Shown one piece after another: positions 22,072-31,441 of a DNA stretch of 64,000 nt (the stretch's first letter is position 1; each line of letters begins with the position of its first letter). A model generated the notes under the pieces. The model made no database searches, was not told the DNA's origin, and saw only the letters and a list, made by a program, of their open reading frames with translations. The translations under genes and the position numbers were made by a program. Origin of the DNA: Chaetoceros tenuissimus (lineage: Eukaryota > Bacillariophyta > Thalassiosirophyceae > Chaetocerotales > Chaetocerotaceae); assembly GCA_021927905.1 (NCBI GenBank), contig BLLK01000047.1:4030001-4094000 (forward strand), written 5' to 3'.

Positions 22072-23460
22072 ATGTCAAACGATCAAGAAGAAGAATGGTT
22101 TTCCTTCACTGAGGAGGCCATCATAACTCCTGTCATCACTGGAAGCATCTCTTGTCTCTGTTCTCTCATTATCATCATCACAATCATACGCTCGAAACAA
22201 AACTCCTCTCCGTATCATCGTATACTCGCATTCATGAGCTCATGGGACGTCGTTGTCTCTATAGCAATTGCTCTTGTCACGATACCCATGCCTCAAACTC
22301 TAGAAGAAGGATACAATTACAAGGGACCACACTATGGGAACAAGTATACATGTGCTGCTCAGTCCTTCATTATTCTAACAGGTATTTTCTACATACAAAG
22401 CAGCAGCATGCTTTTGAACATATACTACCTATGCGTCATCCGGTTCAACATTCCAGACTTTTTATTTTTGAAATATGCTCAGCCAATTTATTTTGGAGCT
22501 TCAACTCTCATGTCTCTTCCTTTCATGATCTTTTTACTCGTAAAGGATGAATTAAATCCAACGCCATTTGAACCATTCTGCGGCCTAGGTATCTATCCTG
22601 ATCCATGTGTCACGAATGAACAAATTGAGTGTACTGTCTCAGACAACTTTGGCGACTATGGATCTCTTTCTGCTACATTTGAAAAGTTCCTTCTTTATTA
22701 TCTCATGGGATGTATAGGGTTACAAAGCATCGCTTTGATGATTAGTATGGGAACCATTCTATTCACTATATATCAATACACTGATAGCGAGGATGGCGGT
22801 GGAAAAGATGAAGATGCTTCTTCCACTACCTCGGAAGAAGATCCTCAACCTAGTCGTCTACTACTGTCAAGGAGACAAATGAAGATGGTTGCTGCGCAAG
22901 CCTTTGCTTACATCATGGCACTTTCATTGACATATATTTTCACTCTTTTGAGTTTATTTGATAGTTCCAACAAGGTATTGGCTCAATTGAAAATGATATT
23001 CTTACCAAGTCAGGGACTATTCAATTTATTGATTTTCACATGTCATAAGATATATCATTACAAGCATACAGTGGAGAATGTAGGGAATTGGGATGCGATT
23101 CGGCTATTCTTCTCAAGACCGGATTTGTTCAATGATCGATACATTGTTACCAATTTAAATTTTGTGGGAAACATTGAAGTGGATAACTTGCAACAAGAGA
23201 GAATAGATGGAGTTGAATCCAAGAATGACCATGAGCTATACGAAGACTTGGACAGTAGGTTTGCGCTTTCTATGTCAACCAATGAGGCATTATCTTATGG
23301 AAATTGTTCAGGTGATACTCTTCCAAAGGATGTGTCTCCTCTACAATCGCGAGCGTATGCAGGTGTTGTTTTCCCAAAACAACTGAAATCAAATGAACAA
23401 CGAAATGAGCAAGCTGGGAGACCATTATACACAGTAAAAGAGGAGTTTGACGATAACTAA
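22072..23460 (+). CDS. Seven-transmembrane receptor-like protein (cAMP-receptor/GPCR-like)
   Basis: Single exon, 462 residues. Seven hydrophobic segments are visible at about 17-39, 52-72, 97-122, 138-160, 203-232, 277-301 and 312-330. The N-terminus is short and acidic, with an extracellular Cys-containing loop (CGLGIYPDPC) and an acidic third inner loop (about 235-265). A roughly 125-residue polar C-terminal tail follows. The ISCLCSLIIIITIIRSK first helix, YHRILAFMSSWDVVVS second helix and a final helix followed by HKIYHYK resemble Dictyostelium cAMP-receptor-like GPCRs. No ligand can be named. Confidence 0.78.
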   Translation: MSNDQEEEWFSFTEEAIITPVITGSISCLCSLIIIITIIRSKQNSSPYHRILAFMSSWDVVVSIAIALVTIPMPQTLEEGYNYKGPHYGNKYTCAAQSFIILTGIFYIQSSSMLLNIYYLCVIRFNIPDFLFLKYAQPIYFGASTLMSLPFMIFLLVKDELNPTPFEPFCGLGIYPDPCVTNEQIECTVSDNFGDYGSLSATFEKFLLYYLMGCIGLQSIALMISMGTILFTIYQYTDSEDGGGKDEDASSTTSEEDPQPSRLLLSRRQMKMVAAQAFAYIMALSLTYIFTLLSLFDSSNKVLAQLKMIFLPSQGLFNLLIFTCHKIYHYKHTVENVGNWDAIRLFFSRPDLFNDRYIVTNLNFVGNIEVDNLQQERIDGVESKNDHELYEDLDSRFALSMSTNEALSYGNCSGDTLPKDVSPLQSRAYAGVVFPKQLKSNEQRNEQAGRPLYTVKEEFDDN

Positions 23461-23601
23461 AACGGGGGATCAGGGTATATTTATCGGGTTTAAAATATAT
23501 AAATGAAGGGGAATTTCGGGAGATAGGGGTAATTAAAATAATATATCATATATGCTTGGCTGCTATTACATTTACAATTGTCGACTCCTGCTTCTGATAT
23601 C

Positions 23602-24033
23602 TCAAATTGCCCAATTTGGAGTTGTAAGAGTTGCTTTCTGATCAAAGGTACCTTTATTATTGGATCCTTTTTCTTCCATATCACTTGTTTTTCTATGATG
23701 ATCATCTGAGGTTGAACTTTGTTGTTGCTCATTATTGCCTATTTCATCGTCGTCACTGCCATTCAAAAACTCTACCTTTCGACTGTTAACGTTCAACCGT
23801 TTGTCTGGTTTAACTATACATTGGAACTCATCCCGTGCAACAGAATCATAATCAGCAGTAGAAGCTATGAAACATTTTGAAACTATGTCATCGTCCCATC
23901 CTTCTACGGTGACATCTATGAGAGGCGAAGATTCCTTTAACGAGCGTTCTTCTGGTTCCTCGTCTTGATCATCGTCGCCCATTGGAAATTCAATATCCAT
24001 CATCTCATCATATTCTTCTGAGTCACTACTCAT
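23602..24033 (-). CDS. Small acidic protein, unknown; weak SMN-like motif
   Basis: Taken from the ATG at 24033 (143 residues), because the 32 residues upstream of it read like untranslated sequence. It is strongly acidic at the start, then VEGWDDDIVSKCFIASTADYD, which resembles the W-D-D-x-x-L...A segment by which SMN binds Gemin2. No Tudor domain follows and the C-terminal half is Ser/Asn/Gln-rich. The family assignment is only a hint. It converges on the 7TM gene (141-bp gap). Confidence 0.5.
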   Translation of the reverse strand: MSSDSEEYDEMMDIEFPMGDDDQDEEPEERSLKESSPLIDVTVEGWDDDIVSKCFIASTADYDSVARDEFQCIVKPDKRLNVNSRKVEFLNGSDDDEIGNNEQQQSSTSDDHHRKTSDMEEKGSNNKGTFDQKATLTTPNWAI

Positions 24034-24218
24034 TATATTTGATCTTAGTAGTTTGATAGATACCTGGCTTGCTTTTACTTTTATTGTAATAATTTTATAT
24101 CGCAAATTGAAATAGCTGCACTGCTGCACTCTCCTTTGTTGTGCATTTTGGTGCTTTACTTACGTACGTACTATCACTTACCAATCCGGGGACTTGTGTG
24201 GAGTCATTGACTTCGACT

Positions 24219-24227
24219 ACCATCAGC
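24219..24227 (+). repeat. Target-site duplication of the MULE, left copy
   Basis: ACCATCAGC, repeated exactly at 28363-28371 on the other side of the element. Nine bp is the usual duplication size for Mutator-like elements. Confidence 0.75.
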
Positions 24228-24272
24228 GGTAGCGGTGGGTGATAGCTGGAACGGGTGGGAAATAGCTGGGAA
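24228..24272 (+). repeat. MULE terminal inverted repeat, left
   Basis: G-rich end with two ATAGCTGG blocks. It aligns from the first base with the reverse complement of 28318-28362, with a one-base gap and several mismatches. Confidence 0.75.
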
Positions 24273-24554
24273 GTCAGTCCCAGGACATTGACTGGCTAAT
24301 TCTATGTGAATCTTATGTATTAAATATCAACGGCAACTTACAACGGACAGATGTGCAAATAGAAGTTTATTACTTTTCCTGACTAGTTACTTAGTGCACC
24401 GTACTGCAGTACAAGTTACCTCTTCTACTTCTATTGCTATTTGTTATCGATCTCCATTGCTACCCTCGCATACTAATACCATTGCTACATCGTTCGAACT
24501 CCAGCTTCTCTTGTGATATACAATTGGTATTGACAAGAGGCTATCTTGTGCTGC

Positions 24555-25542
24555 CTATACTGTCCATCCCTTTTCAGCCATCCAGTTTTGATACTGCATA
24601 CAGCGTACTCTTTTAACTCCAATAAGCACAAAATCAAAACTAGTTGGTACACTTTTTTTTGATGAAATCTCCAGAATAAACATAGTCAAATAGAGAACAT
24701 TCTTCGAAATCTTCTGAGGAAGCCCATTCCCAAGCAGGTACTTTCCACGAAAAGAACCATTAGAAGCCCTCGAAGCAAAGCTGTTCGACTTGAAAGACCC
24801 ATCTACACCTTCAAAACTATTCACAAAGGGTTCTAACTTATTATGATCAAAAAGATACTCCACAAGATTCTCCACCTTTAGCTCGGGATCGTTACTCACT
24901 TTGAATACTTTACGCTTGTCCTGCAGGTACTTGGAAGCAACTTGAAGAGCGTAAGTTTTATCAGGAAAAAGCTCTGTTCCTTCAATATTCTCCTCCGGAG
25001 TTACTGACTGGACTCCAGGTGCAGAAGTAGCTGGGGTTTCCATTTCCAACTCGTGCTCCTCAAAGTATTGGGGATCATGACGGATTCTAAAGCATCTCCA
25101 TTTTTGTGCTTGTAAAAGCGATGTGGCTTTGATGAGTTTCACGTAATTGACAAACTGCATACAACGAAACTTATCCTTGAGTACCAAGAGGAGCCAAGCT
25201 ACATTGATAAAAGAATGTGCTGCTACTACAAAGTTCCATTTATCCTCATCACTACATCCAGTTGGAACTTCGGAGAGAAAACGCTCATGCGCTTCTTTTG
25301 GCCAACAGATTTCCAACTTCTGGTTGTCCCGATTAAACTGTCCATTCCTAGTAGGAGATTGCTCATAAAATGCATTATCCAATGGATATGGATCTACATC
25401 TGTTTTTAGGCAAACATTAATACTAAGTAGATATAAAATAAAGAGAAATCAATGCAAAAGACGTACCTCTCCCTTGGTTTGCTGATGGACTTTGAACTGA
25501 GTCTTCATCCGAGGATAGGCTTGAATCGTTTGGTAAACTCAT
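24555..25542 (-). CDS. MULE-carried accessory protein, unknown family
   Basis: Two exons, 25542-25467 and 25399-24555 (67-bp intron), 306 residues, intact. It starts MSLPNDSSLSSDEDS (acidic, Ser-rich). The next part, about 40-130, is Trp/Phe-rich with ICWPKEAHERF, WNFVVAAHSFINVAW and RCMQFVNYVKL. It ends in a basic GVKRVRCMQYQNWMAEKGW. No catalytic motif is seen. It lies inside the transposon downstream of the transposase and in the same orientation, the position of accessory genes such as mudrB in maize MuDR. It has no evident similarity to mudrB. The intact frame next to a damaged transposase is notable. A captured host gene fragment is the alternative. Confidence 0.6.
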
Positions 25543-25689
25543 GTTTTGAAAATTTATGAGCAAAATGATTTACCTGTTGTAACACATTTCCTCTCTACTT
25601 GTTTCGAAACGATCACGCTGCGAGAATAAACACGCTGTGAAGTGTGAAAAGAAAGAGCTATTGGATGGAGATTTACATATTTTGACACA

Positions 25690-25870
25690 GCTCCACACTC
25701 CGTGACACACCGTGGAAAAGGAAAAGAGTTGTATCCCATGCATAATATCAAACTCGTGAGTATCGACGCGCCGTGGAAAAGGAAAAGAGTTGTATCCCAT
25801 GCATAATATCACACTCGTGAGTACCGACACACTGTGGAAAAGGAAAAGAGATGTATCATATGCATCTCAC
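25690..25870 (+). repeat. 61-bp tandem repeat inside the MULE
   Basis: About 2.7 copies of a 61-bp unit starting CGTGGAAAAGG at 25711, 25772 and (as TGTGGAAAAGG) 25833, with ATGCATAATATCA in the middle. It lies between the accessory gene and the transposase 3' end, upstream of the accessory gene start, so it may carry promoter or binding sites. Confidence 0.85.
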
Positions 25871-25963
25871 ACTGTAAATATTGGCTTTATGTAGACATAC
25901 TTAGTAATGAAATCTATTATAGTAATTATGTATATAGAAGAATGAAATTGTTTTATATTTAAG

Positions 25964-27840
25964 TTATTTGTCGTCGTTCTCTTCACCATTTTGCCTTGTA
26001 TCTGGAAACTTCATTGGAAACATGCTTTGTAATAATTGCTGTTGCTGTTGATTTTGATACTGCTGCATTTGCATCAAATGGTAATGATATTCCATCATTT
26101 GCTGATTGGTAAATTGTGGTTGCATATGGTTGAACTGTGAAATAGACATGTTCCCTCCAAGTGGTTGCATCAGGTTTGGTTCATGGTTGGTAACTTGTGG
26201 TTGTATATGGTTGAACTGTGAAATAGGCATGTTTCCTCCAAGTGGTTGCATCTGATTTGGTTCATGTAGCTCCTTCTGAGGGTCCATTGCTGATTCATAC
26301 GCTGATACGTCATATTCATCAATAAAAGCCTTTCGTACAATTTTTCGTTCATCATCTATTTTTGAACCAGGAGCCCTCATACCACTCTCATCAACGGATG
26401 GATCCATATCTGCAAATATAAATCCAAAAAATTTTGATTCATAGCACCCAATGCATCGATTATATGCCTCACAGGAACATCTCACCAGACTATTCGTCTT
26501 GCGACAAACTTGGATTTTTAAAAAGCTTCCGTAGTTTCGGACCAGAAGAGCTTTCCAATTACTGTCATGTTGTGAATCATCATTGTTCACACTTCTAGAA
26601 GCACTACTATAGATTTCCTCGTACACTTTCTTTTCTTCTTCTTTTTCATCTGTGTCATCATATTTTTCATTTCGTGAATCAGCAAACGACAAGTATGGGC
26701 ATTTCTTCATAATTTCATTTTTGGGTCCATCCCGCTGTGCAAATTTTAAAATGTAGTCATAATATGTAAGCCCACTTGCATCTGGATTGAAAGCTGTATG
26801 TAAAATTGTTAATTAAAATCAATTGTAAAAGATCAGATAATGACCGAAGGCTTTACCTTGAAGTTTTTTAAACATTTCTTCACGAAGATCTTCGTCACTG
26901 TCACTGAACCATCTTTGTTTCTTGTCTTTTGTTATACCTCTCTTCTCCATTGGATCTCCGTGATGACTATGATAGATATCTGATGCAGATATAGCTACTT
27001 GTTTCAGGGTTGGCACATAAATGGTGAGATCGGCCTTGGATTTAATGCATGATAGCAAATCCGCACCATCTTTGATCAATTCACCATCTGAGTTGAATAT
27101 GGCTGCATACTTGTAGTTTATGGGAATTTCATTCGGATTTTTACGAATACTTTCCCACACCTTGCGCAATGGTTCCTTGTTCTTCTGATAATTACCAACC
27201 GATGAGCAGTAGTTTGGTTGTGCAGTTGTGGACGTGTAACTTTGAAGAAGATCGCACTCCCAAGGTGACTGGGTTGCCTTCTTAGACTCCCTCTTGTTTC
27301 ATCGTCTTAGCTGATTCTTCATTCATCGTACGGTTCTTTCTTTCGCAACCATTAGTATTCTTCACATGGCCAGGTAATGTTCCAGACCAACCAAATACTG
27401 GATCTTCTGGTAAGTAAAACGAGAAGAACCATGATCTCATACCTAGTCGTGTCTCTTTCGAAATTCCAAAGAAATGACCCTTGTCGAACTCTTCCATAAA
27501 CAGTTCTCTTCCTTTCTTATAGGTACGGTTATCTGGTAAGTAGAACATGCCATAGAGCATAAGACGGATAGCATGGATATCCTTTTCAGGTATACCCTTT
27601 TCACTCAAATATTTATAAAGGGATGTGGCAGTACCTGAGTGCCCCTTCTTTCCCTGTGCTTTGTCAGGCGTTCGAAAGATATGAACACCACATCTTTTTG
27701 GTATGAAACCATTGCGTTCACTTGCATTTTTTAGTTGCTTACTACCATCCATGATTGCAAATTTCTTTCCATGAATTTCGACTTTGTATCCAAGGATAAT
27801 GAGTAGAAGAGCAGCAGTTTTCAAGCATGCCTATCTCTTA
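25964..27840 (-). pseudogene. MULE transposase, 5'-truncated, one frame slip
   Basis: From about 27840 leftward the frame reads FAIMDGSKQLKNA (second catalytic Asp), then CGVHIFRTPDK (the C-x-x-H of MULE transposases) and NTNGCERKNRT (catalytic Glu region). Near 27295 a GAGGGAGTC context shifts frame by one; one G fewer would join it to the downstream frame ESKKATQSPWECDLL. The next exon runs to about 26859, followed by an intron of roughly 60-65 bp ending TTTACATACAG at about 26796. It then continues through KFAQRDGPKNE to a Cys cluster CSCEAYNRCIGC, a SWIM-like zinc finger with the final His replaced. The tail is Gln/Met-rich and holds a duplicated PLGGNM.ISQFNH.QPQ segment. The first catalytic Asp region (DGTF type) is absent, so activity in cis is unlikely. 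Confidence 0.72.
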
Positions 27841-28305
27841 TGAAATTAAGCGTATCCATACGTCTATCTGTAGCTTCATGCCGTCAAAGTGTGTCTATCT
27901 CTTTATGTAAGTATAACTCAAGTGGATTTAGAGAAACAAAATGGGGAAAGGAGCTCCTATTTCACAAAAGATTCATGGTAGTGAAATGGTAACAGAAAAA
28001 CAAAGTGAAACCACTATCGACATCGCATCCGCCATCCTATCGTACCCATTACGACGCAAAATCACTATCGCGGGGATATGCCTGGGTACCGAACATGCCG
28101 CTTAGTGAGGTCAGAAGTCACCAACAGTCACTAACTATTCATTTGGTCAATATTCGCTGACGCAAAGCTACATAATATTTGGTTGAATAGGAGATGTGGA
28201 AATAAAGCAGCCGTTGGAGGATTAGATCTTTACAAGACACAACGGAACAGAAACTTATGTGTACCATCTAAATTAGTTTTTGACAATAAAAAGAGAGGAA
28301 CTGGA

Positions 28306-28334
28306 GGGAAATAGCTGGTTTCCAGCTATTTTCC
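28306..28334. repeat. Perfect hairpin in the right MULE end
   Basis: AAATAGCTGG-TTT-CCAGCTATTT (28309-28331), extended by G-T and G-C pairs on each side. The ATAGCTGG block of the terminal repeat is therefore itself duplicated in inverted orientation, next to the inner edge of the terminal repeat. Confidence 0.8.
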
Positions 28335-28362
28335 ACCTTCCCAGCTATCCACCACCTTGACC
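28318..28362 (-). repeat. MULE terminal inverted repeat, right
   Basis: Reverse complement matches 24228-24272. The direct repeat ACCATCAGC follows immediately at 28363-28371. Confidence 0.75.
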
Positions 28363-28550
28363 ACCATCAGCTAACGACTTTTTCGGAATGAGATTTTGAA
28401 TTCATATTTACTTTTTGTTGTAGGTGATTAAAAGCAAATTTATGCACTTCATATATGTAATTTAGATTCTTTGATAGGACTTTTTCATTACATAAAATCA
28501 TCGAGAGAGTACTCTTTTCAATAATGAAGATTTTACTTTAGTATGCCAAA

Positions 28551-28970
28551 CTACAATTGATAATTGTGCTTTGCCCTCAAAAAGTCAATTTCCTTTTCTT
28601 TCCTCTCTTCAATCAACTTTTTATTTAAACTTTGTCGACTGGTAGTCTTTACTCGTTTACGTTTCATTTCAGCTCTCTCTGCTTTGATTCGATCGTCTTT
28701 CTTCCTTGCATTCAGTTTTTCAATTTCAATCATGGCTTTCAGTCTTTTTTCTTCTTCCAACAACTTTCGTCGTTCATGTCGGAGTCGATCAACTTCGTTA
28801 TTTTCTTCTTGTAAAGCACTGACTATAATTTTGGTCTTTTTTCGTTCAGTTTTGATTTCTTGTTTTCGCTTGTCTGAATGACGAGTTTTGTAATTTATTT
28901 CTTCGTCAATCCTTTCATTTTCTGCAACCAAGTTTACTAGAAATGGACTCTTTTGGACGAAGGTTGACAT
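28551..28970 (-). CDS. Small coiled-coil protein, unknown
   Basis: Single exon, 139 residues, with almost continuous heptad-like charged helix from about 20 to 135. Phrases such as RRKLLEEEKRLKAMIEIEK and RIKAERAEMKRKR recall cilia/centrosome coiled-coil proteins, but composition alone explains this. The start MSTFVQKSPFLVNLVAEN is well separated from the upstream gene. Function unknown. Confidence 0.62.
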   Translation of the reverse strand: MSTFVQKSPFLVNLVAENERIDEEINYKTRHSDKRKQEIKTERKKTKIIVSALQEENNEVDRLRHERRKLLEEEKRLKAMIEIEKLNARKKDDRIKAERAEMKRKRVKTTSRQSLNKKLIEERKEKEIDFLRAKHNYQL

Positions 28971-29147
28971 GAAAAGTAAATTTTTATTGGAGTAGAGGTC
29001 TCTCTTTTTGCTTGTTACCCTCTACTGAATTCTCTTTTCGATACGGTTGTCACTTTTGATTGGTGTACAACCCACAACAATATCAAAGTAATTCTTTTGA
29101 CAACTTCGTTATTTGAATAATTTATAAGTTTATGTAGATTTAAAATT

Positions 29148-30989
29148 CTAAGATGCAGCCTTGTGTGCAACTTTATGGTCTTTCCAATCATTGCGCTGGC
29201 AATCCTTGGAGCAGTAATAGATTCCTAAGTTACAAGGGCATTTGAATTGTTTGTCTTTTCCATCTGGGATTCTTGATGAACCGCATTTGTGACAAGTTGT
29301 TGTTGTACTGATAGATACATTAGAAAGTTTTTCCCTTGCATCTTCTTCCTCAGCTTCTTTTGCATCTTTCTTTTCTGGTTTCTTCTTCTTATTCACTGCT
29401 CCTGAACAAAACTGTTTGTGGAATTTCCAGTGAGCTTTCTGGCATACTTTGGAACAGTAGTAAACATTTTTGCAAGGGCACTGCAGCAACTTTCCGCCGG
29501 TTTGGAATTCCTCCATTAATTTGCAGACTTCGCAGCAATAAGGCGTGGCTCTGTTTTCTCCAAATGACTTGTCGTATCCAGTATTTGGTCTCAATTGATC
29601 TCTCATAGCTCTAGCTGCTACACTTGAATCTGGCTCATTCGTATATTCTGGATTTCTTTCCATGCGGAAAGCAAACATTGTATTTTGATCACAAGAGTCA
29701 TACAACTGTTCGCGAAATGCATTTATAGTTGGCACGGTAGCTAGAGCCTTGATTCGATTGTACGCTGCAGATTTATTTCGATAGCAAGGTTTTAAAATCA
29801 TTTGAAAATTGCTTTCAGCCATGTGTCTATGAATAGCTTCCTGAGGCCTTCCCATATGATTGTTGTTATTAAGTCCAGCTACTGTTGTCAAAGCGCCTAT
29901 GATTGGATGGATTGGCTGAAGACCAGTTGTCTTCTTTACATCCATCATCTGGTACATCATGTACATTGATTTCAATATACAATTGAGCATTGGAATGGGC
30001 TGCACCGGTTTGAATGTGTAATACATGGCAAGAATAAAAGATGACTCTGCGAGTGCAAACTCGTTACAATTGCGATATGCCAACCCTGCATTGTAATTAA
30101 ATGTAGTTGCGTCTCTGATAGAGAAAGACCTGTTATAAAAGTTCATAGTAGCAGAGTATATGTCACCAGCTTTTTTCGATTGTTCGAAAGTTTCATATGA
30201 TTCTCCAAGAGCATGAAGAAGGTACTTGATCGTATCCCAGTATTGATCTAGACGGGCGAGAATATCAACTCCTGTAAAATAGGCATCCTCGGCAAGTTGT
30301 CCATCTCTTTTTGTCGTGTAATGCATGCCAATGGTTTGGATCAGATTTTTGATGAAAAAATGGTCAAGACCCATGTTATAAATATCCATTCCATGAGTTC
30401 TAAACATTTGATGCAACAACCGATAGTAGATATCAGTCTTTTGCTCGGAATTAAGAGATCCATTCATCATGTAAGGGGGGTCACAGCCAATTACAATTTC
30501 ATGACTACTAGGGTGGAAGGTGTCGTGAACTTCGTTCAGTACAACTGTTACACGAAAGTCATACTTGGCATCTTTTTCTTTAGGCTTTGCAAGTTTCTTG
30601 TTATCTTCTTCATCAAAGTAAATGTAGAAATACAATCTTCCACTATCGTTCTTTCCTTTGCAGAAAGTGACTTTGCAGTCATACTTGCCATCAGCAACAT
30701 TTTGTGCAATCTTTTGAATATCCTTATTTGCAATTCTGCGCAGCTTTTGCATCTTTGGAAGTTTTCCAAGTCGTCGAAGTGACGCATAGGAAGGTGGAAC
30801 ATTTGTCAAAGGCTCCATGTTTTGAGTGTCAGATTCATCGTAAAGATTTCCAAGCACTTTTGGACTTTGTATCTTTGCATCGGAACATGCTTTGAAGGTT
30901 CTCTCAGCTACTACATCGCCATAGAAATCTGGAGGAAATTTAATGTACGGGTTAATAGTTGAGTATGACAATGGACGAGGCTGAGCCAT
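29148..30989 (-). CDS. Protein with two C-terminal MYND zinc fingers
   Basis: Single exon, 613 residues, from the ATG at 30989. Residues about 190-430 are helical and could form TPR-like hairpins (YNAGLAYRNCNEFALAESSF). The C-terminus has two MYND fingers: CEVC...CPCKNVYYCSKVCQKAHW...HKQFC and CHKCGSSR...CPCNLGIYYCSKDCQRNDW...H. The two are separated by a Lys/Glu-rich linker of about 40 residues. MYND fingers bind Pro-rich peptides. No SET domain is seen, so this is not a SMYD enzyme. A TGACGTCA site lies 127 bp upstream of the start. The role is unknown. Confidence 0.8.
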   Translation of the reverse strand: MAQPRPLSYSTINPYIKFPPDFYGDVVAERTFKACSDAKIQSPKVLGNLYDESDTQNMEPLTNVPPSYASLRRLGKLPKMQKLRRIANKDIQKIAQNVADGKYDCKVTFCKGKNDSGRLYFYIYFDEEDNKKLAKPKEKDAKYDFRVTVVLNEVHDTFHPSSHEIVIGCDPPYMMNGSLNSEQKTDIYYRLLHQMFRTHGMDIYNMGLDHFFIKNLIQTIGMHYTTKRDGQLAEDAYFTGVDILARLDQYWDTIKYLLHALGESYETFEQSKKAGDIYSATMNFYNRSFSIRDATTFNYNAGLAYRNCNEFALAESSFILAMYYTFKPVQPIPMLNCILKSMYMMYQMMDVKKTTGLQPIHPIIGALTTVAGLNNNNHMGRPQEAIHRHMAESNFQMILKPCYRNKSAAYNRIKALATVPTINAFREQLYDSCDQNTMFAFRMERNPEYTNEPDSSVAARAMRDQLRPNTGYDKSFGENRATPYCCEVCKLMEEFQTGGKLLQCPCKNVYYCSKVCQKAHWKFHKQFCSGAVNKKKKPEKKDAKEAEEEDAREKLSNVSISTTTTCHKCGSSRIPDGKDKQFKCPCNLGIYYCSKDCQRNDWKDHKVAHKAAS

Positions 30990-31441
30990 GATGATTTAGT
31001 GAAGTGTTTACTTATTAGAGCATCAAAAATTAAATGTGAAGGCATCAACGTTTGAAAGATATCTTTAGCGACGTACGCGTGCTTTTGGAAGATCTTTTTC
31101 AAATTGGTGTCATTATGACGTCATCAGACATCAAGACCCTTTCGCGCGAAAAATATAGACGACATTGTAAGCTTGATGTAGAGGATGAAGCGCTTCTTTT
31201 GTTCAAGTTCGAAAGGGTCAAAGTCAGTGATTACTTCTAAGTAAAATGACTTATATAACAGCTTTATTTATAATATGTAATAAGCTACAAGTTGTAAAAG
31301 GGTGTGCATTCATTTTTCTTTTCTCGTTGAAACATTGTACAATATTCACATATTTTCAGAGATTATTCTCTCTAGTCGTTTTACAAATATTCTTCATTCT
31401 CATGTTGCAAATAGACCCTTCCATAAAATGTTGTTCTTCAT
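30990..31441. other. Intergenic between MYND gene start and Ariadne gene end
   Basis: 452 bp. Holds the TGACGTCA site at 31116-31123 and nothing else that I recognise. Confidence 0.45.
31116..31123. promoter_or_regulatory. CRE-like bZIP site TGACGTCA
   Basis: Perfect palindrome with the same TGACGTCATC continuation as the pair at 2916 and 3111, 127 bp upstream of the MYND gene start (minus strand). Confidence 0.45.

Larger units (their letters stand above)
24228..28362 (-). mobile_element. Mutator-like (MULE) DNA transposon, 4135 bp
   Basis: The ends are inverted repeats of about 45 bp. The left end reads from GGTAGCGGTGGGTGATAGC and the right end, on the other strand, from GGTCAAGGTGGTGGATAGC. 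Both continue through two ATAGCTGG blocks spaced alike. The element is flanked by a 9-bp direct repeat. Both genes inside point to the left. One codes for the C-terminal two thirds of a MULE transposase with a SWIM-like finger; the other codes for an accessory protein not recognised. The transposase lacks its first catalytic region and shows one apparent frame slip, so this copy is probably non-autonomous. The long inverted ends and 9-bp duplication are Mutator hallmarks. Target duplications are still identical, suggesting no great age. Confidence 0.82.
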
